64,000 nt of DNA from Ruminobacter amylophilus (lineage in GTDB: Bacteria; Pseudomonadota; Gammaproteobacteria; Enterobacterales; Succinivibrionaceae): contig NZ_FOXF01000002.1 in assembly GCF_900115655.1 (NCBI RefSeq), forward strand, positions 62,001-126,000. Reading direction: 5' to 3'. A program made the position numbers and the translations under genes. Shown here in pieces: positions 18,869 through 28,060 of this stretch; position 1 is the first letter of the stretch, and each line of letters starts with the position of its first letter. A model generated the notes under the pieces. That model was not told the DNA's origin, ran no database searches, and saw only the letters and a list, made by a program, of their open reading frames with translations.

Positions 18869-18903
18869 CAAAAGCCGGTTTTAATAATCGGCTTTTGTTT
18901 ATT
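18869..18903 (+). terminator. Terminator after ndk
   Basis: A 9-bp perfect stem (CAAAAGCCG with CGGCTTTTG), an 11-nt loop and a T-rich tail. Confidence 0.85.
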
Positions 18904-18928
18904 AAGGTTCTGAAAAAATTCAGCGTAC

Positions 18929-18937
18929 TGATATTAT
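18929..18937 (+). promoter_or_regulatory. Extended -10 promoter of cobB
   Basis: TGATATTAT matches an extended -10 with one change in the hexamer. It lies 42 bases before the cobB ATG. A weak TTCTGA sits 18 bp upstream. Confidence 0.4.
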
Positions 18938-18979
18938 ACTTAATGTGTGGAGAGAGCGTTATTGACGGAGAATTCAGAT

Positions 18980-19714
18980 ATGAGAGAGATTCGAAACATA
19001 GTAATACTGACCGGAGCAGGAATATCCGCAGAATCCGGTATACCTGTATTCAGATCCGAGACCGGACTCTGGGAACAGCACCGTGTTGAAGACGTGGCTA
19101 CCTACGAAGGTTTTTTAAGGGATAAGACTCTGGTACACGAGTTCTACAACAGAATGCGCCGTAACCTTGCAAATGTTAAGCCCAATCCAGCTCATGAAGC
19201 TCTGGTACGTCTGTCCAGAGAATGGAATAAGGGCAGTGTATCTCTGATTACTCAGAATATTGATAATCTGCATGAAGCCGCAGGTTCGGAAAACGTGATT
19301 CATATGCATGGTGAACTGATGCGTATAAGCTGTGAAAACTGCGGAGGTGTTTTTGACTGGAAGGATGATTCTTCCATTGATACCGTCTGTCCGAAATGCG
19401 GAAAGAAATCCATGCGCCCTCATATAGTGTGGTTTGGTGAGATGCCGTATGACATGGATTATATTCAGGATCTGCTGTGCGGCTGTGATCTGTTCATATC
19501 CATCGGTACCTCTGGTGTTGTTTACCCGGCTGCGGGATTTGCAAGGCTGACTCACGGCAGAGGAGCTTTCAATATTGAGTTTAATCTGGAGCAGTCCGCT
19601 ACCGCAGGATATTTTGATAAAGGAATTTACGGTAAGGCCGGCACTACTCTGCCTGAATTCGTGGACAATCTGCTTAAATACGGAAATCTGGACTTTATAG
19701 AAAAGAGTATTTAG
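18980..19714 (+). CDS. cobB: Sirtuin NAD-dependent protein deacylase CobB
   Basis: Removes acyl groups from lysines using NAD. 244 residues from ATG 18980 (GACGGAG upstream). It shows the NAD-binding LTGAGISAESGIPVFRS, the QNIDNLH loop, the catalytic His in IHMHGEL, a four-Cys zinc site (CENC, CPKC), and WFGEMPYDMD. In class III sirtuins such as E. coli CobB a Tyr-x-x-Arg pair recognises succinyl-lysine; here Tyr56 is kept but the Arg position holds Met59, with Arg at 58 and 60. Whether desuccinylase activity remains is uncertain. It sits between ndk and rlmN, where E. coli has no cobB. Confidence 0.93.
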   Translation: MREIRNIVILTGAGISAESGIPVFRSETGLWEQHRVEDVATYEGFLRDKTLVHEFYNRMRRNLANVKPNPAHEALVRLSREWNKGSVSLITQNIDNLHEAAGSENVIHMHGELMRISCENCGGVFDWKDDSSIDTVCPKCGKKSMRPHIVWFGEMPYDMDYIQDLLCGCDLFISIGTSGVVYPAAGFARLTHGRGAFNIEFNLEQSATAGYFDKGIYGKAGTTLPEFVDNLLKYGNLDFIEKSI

Positions 19715-19763
19715 TTTTCATTGGAAAGGAAAATCTGTTTAAAAGAGAAAATTCCTGACTGGA

Positions 19764-19786
19764 AGCCCCTGATGACAGCAGGGGCT
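19764..19786 (+). terminator. Possible weak terminator after cobB
   Basis: An 8-bp perfect stem (AGCCCCTG with CAGGGGCT) with a 7-nt loop lies 50 bases after cobB. The following bases are not a T run, so termination is doubtful. The remaining 19787-20056 holds short frames without ribosome-binding sites and nothing I can support. Confidence 0.35.
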
Positions 19787-20056
19787 GGAATATGTTGTAT
19801 TTGTGCAGTACTCCATGATTCCTCGCAGAAAATCCGTGGTGGCTTCCGTTCTGAATGTCAATATGAATTTATTCAGCCGGTCCGATTTGTTAAATTCCTT
19901 TCTGTATCAAACGTATTTCGTTCACCCCGATAAAGAATTCAGACTGTCAGCTGATGAATTAAAGTCGAGCGGCTCCGGAAATCATTACCGGAAAATATCA
20001 ATGTCAGCACCAGCCGGATGATTGTTTAAAAGCTGTTTTCTGAAACAAATAAAAAT

Positions 20057-20085
20057 AGGACAGGTATTGTGTATTCTGATATAAT
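20057..20085 (+). promoter_or_regulatory. Promoter of the rlmN-pilW-rodZ-ispG operon
   Basis: AGGACA at 20057, a 17-bp spacer, and TATAAT at 20080 preceded by TGA give a complete extended -10 promoter. It lies 49 bases before the rlmN ATG. The TGATATAAT nonamer is identical to that before iscS. Confidence 0.65.
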
Positions 20086-20133
20086 CACGCAAATAATTGT
20101 GTTTATATCAGACTTGGGTTATTCATTGTTATA

Positions 20134-21234
20134 ATGGCAGAAAGTAAGATTAATTTATTGAATTTGGATCGTGACGGATTGAGGGCTTTTGTCGCAGATA
20201 TGGGGGAAAAGCCGTTCAGAGCAGATCAGATTATGAAATGGATATACCATTTCGGTACTGATGACTTTACAAAAATGACCAATATCAATAAGGTTATGCA
20301 GGCGAAGCTTTCTGAATGCGCCTATATTCAGGCTCCTGAAATAAAAGCTGAATACCGCAGCGGCGACGGTACCATAAAATGGGCTCTGGATGCCGGAGAC
20401 GGTCAGCTGATTGAAACGGTTTACATTCCCGACGGTGACAGAGCCACACTGTGTGTATCCACACAGGTGGGATGTGTCATCAATTGTGCTTTCTGTGCCA
20501 CCGGCGCTCAGGGATTTAACAGAAATCTTACCACTTCCGAAATAATCGGCCAGGTCTGGAGAGCTGCTTCCGTTATTGGCTTTACCCCGAATCCGAAGTA
20601 CAGGGCAATCGATAACGTAGTGCTGATGGGAATGGGGGAACCTCTTCTGAATTTTGAGAATACCGTCAGAGCCATGAAGATTATGCTGGATGATTTCGGC
20701 TTTGGTCTGTCAAAGAGAAGAGTAACCATTTCGACAGCCGGTGTTGTACCGGGAATCGACAGACTGGGAGATGCCATAGACGTGGCTCTGGCAATATCCC
20801 TGCATGCCCCTAATGATGAATTAAGAAGCAGTCTCATACCGCTGAATGATAAGTATAATATCAGCAGTATTTTGGCTGCCGTTAAAAGATATGTGGACAA
20901 ATCAAATGCCAACAGCGGCAGGGTAACAATAGAGTATATTCTCCTCGCCGGTGTTAATGATCGTCCGGAACATGCGCATGAGCTGGCAAAACTTCTGGCC
21001 AATACGCCATGCAAGATTAACCTTATTCCTTTTAATCCGCATGAGGCAAGCAGGTTCAGCAAGCCTAAGGCCGCAGATATAGATAAATTCTACAGAATTC
21101 TCCTGGATTACGGCTATACTGTGGTTACTCGCAGAACCCGCGGTGATGATATTAAGGCTGCCTGTGGACAGCTGGCGGGTGAAGTTAAAAATAAAATCAA
21201 AAAAATAGCATCGTTTAAAGGTGCTGATTTATAA
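20134..21234 (+). CDS. rlmN: Dual-specificity rRNA/tRNA adenine-C2 methyltransferase RlmN
   Basis: Radical-SAM enzyme that methylates A2503 of 23S rRNA and A37 of some tRNAs. 366 residues. The radical SAM motif is [11 protein letters not shown] (three Cys binding the 4Fe-4S cluster), and the second mechanistic Cys lies in [12 protein letters not shown] near the C-terminus. [11 protein letters not shown] and [15 protein letters not shown] are also typical. It has a poor ribosome-binding site but good agreement at the N-terminus. It heads the conserved rlmN-pilW-rodZ-ispG gene string; pilW follows after 22 bases. Confidence 0.96.
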   Translation: MAESKINLLNLDRDGLRAFVADMGEKPFRADQIMKWIYHFGTDDFTKMTNINKVMQAKLSECAYIQAPEIKAEYRSGDGTIKWALDAGDGQLIETVYIPDGDRATLCVSTQVGCVINCAFCATGAQGFNRNLTTSEIIGQVWRAASVIGFTPNPKYRAIDNVVLMGMGEPLLNFENTVRAMKIMLDDFGFGLSKRRVTISTAGVVPGIDRLGDAIDVALAISLHAPNDELRSSLIPLNDKYNISSILAAVKRYVDKSNANSGRVTIEYILLAGVNDRPEHAHELAKLLANTPCKINLIPFNPHEASRFSKPKAADIDKFYRILLDYGYTVVTRRTRGDDIKAACGQLAGEVKNKIKKIASFKGADL

Positions 21235-21256
21235 AAAATAATTGGGACTTTAACTA

Positions 21257-22060
21257 ATGAACATGATGAACAAGTTATTACTGGCGGCTGTTGTTTCCGG
21301 GGTGCTTACAGGCTGTATAACCTCCAAGGAAATAATTGTGGGTCGTGATGAAAACGGCAACGAAATAGTGCGTAAGGCTGATGATATTGATTACAACAAG
21401 GCGGCTCAGGCACGTATAAACCTGGCCTACAGTTTTATGCAGCAGAAGGAAATGAGTGCCGCCAAGGAAAATCTGAATATCGCAGAATCATATGCTCCGG
21501 ATCTTGAATCTCTGCATCTTGCCTGGGGACGTTATTTCAGCATCGTTGGTGATTATGCAAATTCGGAACAGAAATATCTTCTTGCCATAAAGGAAAATCC
21601 TGAGTCAGGCATGAGCTATACTCATTACGGAGACTTTCTCTGTACAAGAGGCAGAAGGGATGAAGGACTTGCCAATCTGATGAAGGCTGTTTCCCAGCCT
21701 AAGTTCGCTCAGATGAGTGTTGCTTATGAAACTGCGGCAACCTGTGCATATGAAGCTGGAAAACTTGATGATTCAAAAATTTATTTTGAAAAGGCCATGA
21801 GCTATGGTGGAAACAGCCCGTCACTGCTGTTTAATTATGCAATGTTCAGCTTTGAAAACGGGGATTATGAAAAAGCCGATAAACTGATGCGCAGCTATGA
21901 CATGTACCAGCACAGGGATACAGCCCAGACCATTTATTTAAAGATAAGGATTGCCCAGAAAATGGGTGAATATGCTACATCTGAAATCTATGGAAGAAAA
22001 CTCCTGAAGGGGTATCCAAAGAGTGAAGAAGCGATGAAATATAAAGCCGGTGAATATTAA
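21257..22060 (+). CDS. pilW: PilW/PilF-like TPR lipoprotein
   Basis: TPR lipoprotein that in other gammaproteobacteria helps the type IV pilus secretin PilQ assemble in the outer membrane. 267 residues. The signal peptide ends in LTGC (lipidated Cys20), followed by about six TPR-like helical pairs from residue 45 to 255 (for example ARINLAYSFMQQKEMSAAKENL). Its place between rlmN and rodZ is where pilW/pilF normally lies. No other pilus gene is in the window, so a pilus role is inferred from synteny. A first Met at either 21257 or 21263 is possible. Confidence 0.85.
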   Translation: MNMMNKLLLAAVVSGVLTGCITSKEIIVGRDENGNEIVRKADDIDYNKAAQARINLAYSFMQQKEMSAAKENLNIAESYAPDLESLHLAWGRYFSIVGDYANSEQKYLLAIKENPESGMSYTHYGDFLCTRGRRDEGLANLMKAVSQPKFAQMSVAYETAATCAYEAGKLDDSKIYFEKAMSYGGNSPSLLFNYAMFSFENGDYEKADKLMRSYDMYQHRDTAQTIYLKIRIAQKMGEYATSEIYGRKLLKGYPKSEEAMKYKAGEY

Positions 22061-22086
22061 TTACTGGATCGAGGTATAAAGAAAAA

Positions 22087-23382
22087 ATGATAAACAACAG
22101 TGCAAGCAGTGAAGCAGCTCAGTTGCTTGGAAACAAATACAGGGAAGCGCGCGAAAAGAACAACGTATCCCTTATTCAGGCATCAGAGCAGTTAAAGATT
22201 AGAAGTTATTTGCTTAATGATATGGAAAAAGGTCGTTTCGGTCATCTTAAGCTTGGAGACTGCCTTGCATATGCTAAGTACCTGTCTGCTGATGTTAATG
22301 TTGAAGAACTGAACGCCATTCGTCAGGCTCAGGGCGGAGCTGAAGAATCATATGAACTGGATAAGAGGGTTGTTGTCGGCGGTGGCGTGGTTATCGGAGT
22401 TGTTGCCCTTGCCGTTCTGTTCTTTGCCCTGTCCGGAAAGGAAGATAAGACTGAGGTCAGCGATAACGGAGTTCTGCAGCTTCCGCAGGAGCAGGCTTCA
22501 GGGGTAATTGAGCTGCCTGTGGCAAATCAGCAGGTTGACGTTGAATTACCTGTTCCTGCTTCTCAGAACGTTCAGCCTGAGAACAGTGTCAAGCCGGCTC
22601 CAGCCCCGGTTCTGAAACAGGATGTTGAACAGGGAGTTGTTGTGGGGCCTGAGCGTAAAGATACTATCGTTGAAGAAGAAATTCAGTTCGAAAGTCTTCC
22701 TGATGCAGACCCTCTGGATGTTCCTGTAGTTGCCACTCCGGCTCCGGCAAGAAGACCGTCTGCACCGGCTCAGAACACGGTGGTAATGGAAAAACCGGCA
22801 GCGAACAGAGCTCAGACTGATAATGTTAAACCGGCCGAAGCACCTGCAAAGAAGCCTCAGAGTGTTCCAGCAGCAGCTCCTGCAAAGAAGACCCAGAACA
22901 CTCCTGCAAGAAACAGTTCCGTAAACCAGAAGCCTCAGGCATCCACTTCTCAGACAAGAACCTCGGTTCCTGCAAAGTCATCAGGTCTGAAATCAGGTCA
23001 GGTGGTATCTCTTGCAGATGAAATGGGATACAAGAAGTCAGCTTCCCCTTCAAAAGCCGCTCAGCAGAAGAGTGTGCAGAAGACTGCTCCCGTTAAGCAG
23101 GGAAATCAGAGCGTGAAAAAGACCGCACAGCCTGCAGTAAGCAGTACAAATGCCTCATCTGCAGCCAAATCCGGAAATCTGAAATCTGGTCAGGTTGTAT
23201 CTCTTGCTGATGAAATGGGATACAGGAAGCCCGCTGCCAAAACAGCTCCTGCAGTAAAGGCTCCTGCACCTGCTTCAAAGCCTAAGGCAAATAACTCAGG
23301 AAGTCTCGGTCCGAAGATTACCGATCAGGCCGAAATCAAAAGACGTGCAAGTCAGGTTGTGATTACAGAGGCTGTACAATAA
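22087..23382 (+). CDS. rodZ: RodZ-like cytoskeletal membrane protein with repeated tail
   Basis: RodZ couples the MreB cytoskeleton to cell-wall synthesis. 431 residues. A helix-turn-helix domain occupies about 9-70 (ALREKNNVS-type region, LKIRSYLLNDMEKGRFG), a membrane helix 95-116, and then a long Pro/Ala/Lys/Gln-rich periplasmic region. A 15-residue unit, LKSGQVVSLADEMGY, occurs twice, near 301 and 365. I do not see the compact C-terminal beta domain (DUF4115) found in E. coli RodZ, so the periplasmic part appears replaced by low-complexity sequence. ispG starts three bases after the stop. Confidence 0.85.
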   Translation: MINNSASSEAAQLLGNKYREAREKNNVSLIQASEQLKIRSYLLNDMEKGRFGHLKLGDCLAYAKYLSADVNVEELNAIRQAQGGAEESYELDKRVVVGGGVVIGVVALAVLFFALSGKEDKTEVSDNGVLQLPQEQASGVIELPVANQQVDVELPVPASQNVQPENSVKPAPAPVLKQDVEQGVVVGPERKDTIVEEEIQFESLPDADPLDVPVVATPAPARRPSAPAQNTVVMEKPAANRAQTDNVKPAEAPAKKPQSVPAAAPAKKTQNTPARNSSVNQKPQASTSQTRTSVPAKSSGLKSGQVVSLADEMGYKKSASPSKAAQQKSVQKTAPVKQGNQSVKKTAQPAVSSTNASSAAKSGNLKSGQVVSLADEMGYRKPAAKTAPAVKAPAPASKPKANNSGSLGPKITDQAEIKRRASQVVITEAVQ

Positions 23383-23385
23383 GTC

Positions 23386-24474
23386 ATGATTACTCTAACT
23401 GAACAGATAAAAAGACGTAAAACCAGAAAAATCATGGTTGGCAATGTACCGGTAGGTGGGGATTCCCCGATATCGGTTCAGAGCATGACCAATACCGATA
23501 CTACTGATATTGACGGCACAATTGCCCAGATTAGAGCCATTGCCGAAGCTGGAGCCGATATCGTGCGTGTGAGCGTACCGACACTGAAGGCCGCTGAAGC
23601 ATTTAAGGAAATCAAGGCCGGTTCTCCGATTCCTGTTGTTGCGGACATTCATTTTGATTACCGCATAGCCCTTAAAGTCGCTGATTACGGTGCAGACTGT
23701 CTGCGCATCAATCCCGGTAATATCGGCAGTGATGAAAAGGTTCGGGCCGTGGTTTCATCAGCGAGAGAGCATAAGATTCCAATTAGAATCGGTGTAAATG
23801 CCGGTTCCCTTGAAAAAGAAATACTTGAACGCTACGGTGAACCGACACCTGAAGCACTTGTCGAATCTGCAATGCATCATATCGGAATTCTGGAACATCT
23901 TGATTTTCCGGATTTCAAAATCAGTGTAAAGGCATCTGACGTGTTTGTGGCTTATGAAGCATACAAACTCCTGAGCCAGAAAATTGAACAGCCTCTTCAT
24001 CTGGGCATTACCGAGGCCGGTGGTTTCAGAAAAGGTTCAGTAATGAGCGCCATCGGTCTGTCATGGTTACTGAAGGAAGGAATCGGTGATACCATGCGTG
24101 TATCCCTGGCTGCAGATCCGGTAGAAGAGGTTAGAGTGGCTTTTGATATTCTCAAAGTGCTTAAGCTGCGCACCAGAGGTATTAATTTCATAGCCTGCCC
24201 GACCTGTTCACGTCGCGGTTTTGATGTTATCGGAACCGTCAATGAACTTGAAAAGAGACTCGGGGATGTTACAGAATCACTGAATGTTGCCGTTATGGGG
24301 TGTGTGGTTAACGGTCCGGGCGAAGCATCAAGAGCCAATCTCGGTGTCTGCGGTGCGGCTGAAAAGAGTTATTACTATGAAGACGGCGAGAGACTTGATA
24401 GAATCCCTAATGAACAGCTCATTGATGAACTGGAGAAAAGAATCAGGGCTTATCTTGCCAGAAACCGTAAATAG
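23386..24474 (+). CDS. ispG: HMB-PP synthase IspG (GcpE)
   Basis: 4Fe-4S enzyme of the MEP isoprenoid pathway that converts MEcPP to HMB-PP, using reduced flavodoxin or ferredoxin. 362 residues. It carries [31 protein letters not shown], and the cluster Cys residues in [11 protein letters not shown] and [11 protein letters not shown]. It starts three bases after rodZ and is therefore translationally close to it. As an Fe-S enzyme it depends on cluster assembly, noteworthy because the isc cluster here is reduced to iscS. Confidence 0.97.
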   Translation: MITLTEQIKRRKTRKIMVGNVPVGGDSPISVQSMTNTDTTDIDGTIAQIRAIAEAGADIVRVSVPTLKAAEAFKEIKAGSPIPVVADIHFDYRIALKVADYGADCLRINPGNIGSDEKVRAVVSSAREHKIPIRIGVNAGSLEKEILERYGEPTPEALVESAMHHIGILEHLDFPDFKISVKASDVFVAYEAYKLLSQKIEQPLHLGITEAGGFRKGSVMSAIGLSWLLKEGIGDTMRVSLAADPVEEVRVAFDILKVLKLRTRGINFIACPTCSRRGFDVIGTVNELEKRLGDVTESLNVAVMGCVVNGPGEASRANLGVCGAAEKSYYYEDGERLDRIPNEQLIDELEKRIRAYLARNRK

Positions 24475-24634
24475 GATTATGAATTTGTGACAGATCGGTA
24501 TTCAGCGGCGGCGGGACGAACAGAAAAAATAAAAACAGTTCCCGTTTATCTGTCCGCTGACAGCATGTCAGTGCTGATGTGACGGTCGGTGTTTTTGTTT
24601 TTAGGTTAATGTTTTTTTAAGGAAGCTAAATAAA

Positions 24635-25903
24635 GTGGCGGTTAAAATTAAAGCAATCAGAGGTATGAATGACCTGCTCCCTCAGGACAGCAGTATGTGG
24701 CAGCAGGTAGAAGCGGTTCTCAAGTCAACCGCAGCCTCTTTTGGTTTCAGTGAAATCCGTTTTCCGGTAGTGGAAAAGACCGGTTTGTTCTGCAGAGCCA
24801 TCGGTGAAGTTACCGATGTTGTGGAAAAGGAAATGTATACCTTTAATGATCGTGACGGAGACTCTCTGTCTTTAAGACCTGAAGGTACCGCAGGCTGCGT
24901 AAGAGCATGTCTGGAAAATTCACTTATCCACGGACAGGAACAGAGACTCTGGTATACCGGTCCGATGTTCCGTCACGAAAGACCTCAGAAGGGCCGTTAT
25001 CGTCAGTTCCATCAGTTCGGCTGTGAGGTGTTCGGTTTAAAGGGACCTGACATTGATGCTGAAATCATTGCATTCACCGCTGAAGTTCTGGCAAAGCTCG
25101 GTCTTACAGAACATGTTACCCTGCAGCTGAATTCTCTCGGTTCATCTGAAGAGAGAGCAGCCTACAGAGATGCTCTGGTTGCATTTCTGGAACAGCATCA
25201 GGATGTTCTTGATGAAGACTGCAGGAGAAGAATGTATACCAATCCTCTCCGTGTTCTTGACACCAAGAATGAAGACATTATTGCAGTTCTGAAGGATGCT
25301 CCTAAGTTGAGTGATTACTTCGGGGAAGAAACAAAAGCTCATTTTGCCGGCCTCTGTTCACGTCTTGAAGGACTAGGAATAAAGTATGAACTGAACAGTC
25401 GTCTGGTTCGTGGTCTTGATTATTACAATCTCACGGTTTTTGAATGGGTTACAGATGCTCTTGGTTCACAGGGAACTGTCTGTGGCGGCGGACGTTACGA
25501 CGGTCTTGTTGAACAGCTTGGCGGTCAGAGTACTCCTGCCATAGGTTTTGCAGTCGGTCTGGAAAGAATGATTCTTCTTCTTGAGACTCTTCAGCTGGTT
25601 CAGCGCAAGCCTGCAGTGGATATTATGATCTGCGCCATGGGTGAAGAACCTGAACGTCAGCAGCTCAAGCTTGCTCTTGAACTCAGAAGAGCATTGCCGG
25701 GTCTCGGAATCATGACTCACTGCGGCGGTGGCAAATTCAAGAAGCAGATGGCTCATGCTGATAAGTCCGGTGCACGCTTTGCCGTGATTATCGGTGATGA
25801 CGAAATCAGCAACAATGTATTAAGTGTTAAGGATCTGCGTTCAGGTGAACAGCAGACCATAGAAATGGCGGCAGCAGCTGCTTATTTTAAGAGCGTATTT
25901 TAA
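24635..25903 (+). CDS. hisS: Histidyl-tRNA synthetase
   Basis: Class II synthetase that charges tRNA-His. 422 residues, beginning at GTG 24635 with AAGGAA about 10 bases upstream; [17 protein letters not shown] matches the E. coli start. Motif 2 is [20 protein letters not shown], the histidine-binding loop is [15 protein letters not shown], motif 3 is [14 protein letters not shown], followed by the anticodon-binding domain. It lies between ispG and yfgM as in E. coli. A 160-bp gap after ispG probably holds its promoter, but I see no clear boxes. Confidence 0.97.
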   Translation: MAVKIKAIRGMNDLLPQDSSMWQQVEAVLKSTAASFGFSEIRFPVVEKTGLFCRAIGEVTDVVEKEMYTFNDRDGDSLSLRPEGTAGCVRACLENSLIHGQEQRLWYTGPMFRHERPQKGRYRQFHQFGCEVFGLKGPDIDAEIIAFTAEVLAKLGLTEHVTLQLNSLGSSEERAAYRDALVAFLEQHQDVLDEDCRRRMYTNPLRVLDTKNEDIIAVLKDAPKLSDYFGEETKAHFAGLCSRLEGLGIKYELNSRLVRGLDYYNLTVFEWVTDALGSQGTVCGGGRYDGLVEQLGGQSTPAIGFAVGLERMILLLETLQLVQRKPAVDIMICAMGEEPERQQLKLALELRRALPGLGIMTHCGGGKFKKQMAHADKSGARFAVIIGDDEISNNVLSVKDLRSGEQQTIEMAAAAAYFKSVF

Positions 25904-25917
25904 CAGGAGTGAAATAA

Positions 25918-26691
25918 ATGGACGTTTTTGAGGCTGATGCACAACAGAGAGAAGAAGAACTTCACAGATGGTGGCAGGAAAACTGGAAAAGCATTGTTAT
26001 GGGAATTGTTCTGGCAATTGCCATTATTACAGTGGTTTTCATGTACAGAGACTATACTAAAAAAGTGAAGTATCAGAATGCTGTTGATTTCTATGCCATT
26101 GTAATGAACAGTGACCTGTCTGACGCCAACAGTGTTAATGACGTTAAGAAATTCATCGGTGACCACAGCAGTGACGTGTACAGTCAGCTTGCATCTCTTT
26201 CACTTGCCAAGCAGTATGTTGCCGAAAAGAAGTACCAGGAGGCTGCCGATCTTTTAAAGGCCAGTATCGGTGCATCACGTGACAATATTCTTGATGACGT
26301 AATCCGTCTGAGAGTGGCAAGACTCAATATTGAGTTAAAGAAGTTTGATGAAGCCAATGCTGTTTTAGATGCCATTACCAACAGGGAAGCATTCAAGTTT
26401 GAAGTTGCTTCACTCAAGGGTGATGCGGCATATGCCAATAAGGATAATGCGGCTGCTCTTAAGTTCTATGAGGAAGCTCTTTCATCAGCAAAGGCTGACG
26501 ATGATACCAATGTGGTTAAGATGAAGAGAGATTCTCTTAAAACCGTTAAGGGTGTGACTGCGGTAAAGGCAGCTGAAAAGCAGGAAGGCGCTTCACAGCA
26601 GCCTGCAGCTGATGTTAAGGCTGAAGAAGCAGTGAAGGCTGAAGATATTGCTGCTAAAACCGTAGCAGCGGAAGAATCTGCAGCTAAATAG
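25918..26691 (+). CDS. yfgM: YfgM, ancillary SecYEG/periplasmic chaperone-network protein
   Basis: Type II membrane protein that links the Sec translocon to periplasmic chaperones such as PpiD and, with BamB, to outer-membrane protein assembly. 257 residues. A short cytoplasmic segment (REEELHRWWQENWKS) is followed by a membrane helix (about 24-43) and a TPR-like periplasmic domain. The last ~45 residues are an Ala/Glu/Lys-rich tail absent from E. coli YfgM (206 residues). It starts 14 bases after hisS with AGGAG and precedes bamB, the conserved order. Confidence 0.92.
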   Translation: MDVFEADAQQREEELHRWWQENWKSIVMGIVLAIAIITVVFMYRDYTKKVKYQNAVDFYAIVMNSDLSDANSVNDVKKFIGDHSSDVYSQLASLSLAKQYVAEKKYQEAADLLKASIGASRDNILDDVIRLRVARLNIELKKFDEANAVLDAITNREAFKFEVASLKGDAAYANKDNAAALKFYEEALSSAKADDDTNVVKMKRDSLKTVKGVTAVKAAEKQEGASQQPAADVKAEEAVKAEDIAAKTVAAEESAAK

Positions 26692-26747
26692 CAAAAATAA
26701 ACATGTATTCTGTTCATAGCATGGTTTTACAGTAAAGAGATTTGTCG

Positions 26748-27953
26748 ATGTTCAGCTTTTGTAAGAAGCAGCTAATTTCAGGAATGGCCCTGGCCGTATC
26801 AGTATTACTGAACGGCTGTTCCAATGATGTGGACGTATATCAGCCCGTGAGTTCTCCTCAGGTTGTAAACAGTGTGGCTACCAAGGTTGTATGGAGCCGT
26901 TCTGTAGGTTCCGGCGTTGGAAATTACTTCACCCGTCTTTCTCCGGTTGTTGATGAAGTAAAGGTTTATGCCGCGTCAAGAAACGGTGATGTGTATGCCA
27001 TGAACAAGGATGACGGATCACGTGAGTGGCATCTGGATCTGGATGACGAGGATGAGAATGATGATCGTCGTTCCACCCGTTTGTCCGGAGGACTTGTGCT
27101 TCAGTACGGTGTGCTGTATGTTGCCAGTGAAAATGGGTATCTGTATGCCATTGATGCAGAAGAGGGAACACTGAAATGGAAGGCCAATGTAGGTCAGGAA
27201 GTTCTTGCAACTCCTGCCGTAGGTTACGATAAGGTGTTTGTTCTTACAATCAGCGGTCAGATGTTCGCCTTTAATTCAGATACCGGAGAAAAGGTGTGGG
27301 CCAACGGTAATGACGGTAACATGATATCGCTTCGCGGAGACAGTAATCCCGTGGCCATTGCCGACAAGGTTGTGATTTACGGTACCGCCAACGGCAAAAT
27401 CAATATTGTTTCTCAGGAAACAGGTGTGCTGATACATCAGCTCAATGTCAATGTTTCCAGCGGTGCTACCAGAATTGCCCGTCTGAATGATGTTAACAGT
27501 ACTCCGCTGAGTATTATGAATGAGGTGTATTCTGTTGCTTTCAACGGTAATCTGCAGGGATTTTTAATTCCTGAATTCAGCTCCATGTGGAAGAGACAGT
27601 ATTCTTCATGTCTTGATCTTGCCAGCGACTCTACTGATATTGCACTGACTGACGTGTCCAGTCATATTTATGCGATTATAAGAGTCGACGGAACACAGAG
27701 ATGGGCAAATACCCAGCTGACATATCGCAATGTAACTGCTCCTACGTACTTCAAACGTCATGTGGTTGTGGGCGACTATGAAGGATTTATCTATTTCCTG
27801 GATGATGCTACCGGAGAGATTAAGTCAATGCGTGAGCTTGACAGCAGCGGCATGTATACTGCTGCGGTGACAGATGATAACTATCTGTATTTCCAGTCAA
27901 GAGACGGAACTCTCTATGCCGTAGACATTGATGATGAAAATAAAGAGGATTAG
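26748..27953 (+). CDS. bamB: Outer-membrane protein assembly factor BamB
   Basis: Lipoprotein subunit of the BAM complex with an eight-bladed beta-propeller that binds BamA. 401 residues from ATG 26748, which has AAAGAGA at good spacing; a TTG two codons earlier is too close to it. The signal peptide ends in LLNGC. Repeated PQQ-like blades are visible as VYAASRNGDVYAMNKDDGSREW, LYVASENGYLYAIDAEEG and KVFVLTISGQMFAFN. It follows yfgM, as usual, and ends at a terminator before der. Confidence 0.95.
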   Translation: MFSFCKKQLISGMALAVSVLLNGCSNDVDVYQPVSSPQVVNSVATKVVWSRSVGSGVGNYFTRLSPVVDEVKVYAASRNGDVYAMNKDDGSREWHLDLDDEDENDDRRSTRLSGGLVLQYGVLYVASENGYLYAIDAEEGTLKWKANVGQEVLATPAVGYDKVFVLTISGQMFAFNSDTGEKVWANGNDGNMISLRGDSNPVAIADKVVIYGTANGKINIVSQETGVLIHQLNVNVSSGATRIARLNDVNSTPLSIMNEVYSVAFNGNLQGFLIPEFSSMWKRQYSSCLDLASDSTDIALTDVSSHIYAIIRVDGTQRWANTQLTYRNVTAPTYFKRHVVVGDYEGFIYFLDDATGEIKSMRELDSSGMYTAAVTDDNYLYFQSRDGTLYAVDIDDENKED

Positions 27954-28009
27954 TACTGCCGATACCCGTGTGCCGTCAGTGCTGATTCCGTTAATGAATT
28001 AACCGAACC

Positions 28010-28038
28010 GGCTTATCCTGAGGATAAGCCTGTTTTTT
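28010..28038 (+). terminator. Terminator between bamB and der
   Basis: A 9-bp perfect stem (GGCTTATCC with GGATAAGCC), a 3-nt loop, and six T residues. It lies between two genes that are often co-transcribed, so der must have its own promoter or rely on read-through. Confidence 0.9.
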
Positions 28039-28060
28039 GATTATTAAGAGGAACTGAATT

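Noticed and set aside
19721-20021. Two overlapping short frames between cobB and rlmN
   Set aside because: Neither has a plausible start signal or recognisable composition; possibly remnants, but unsupported.
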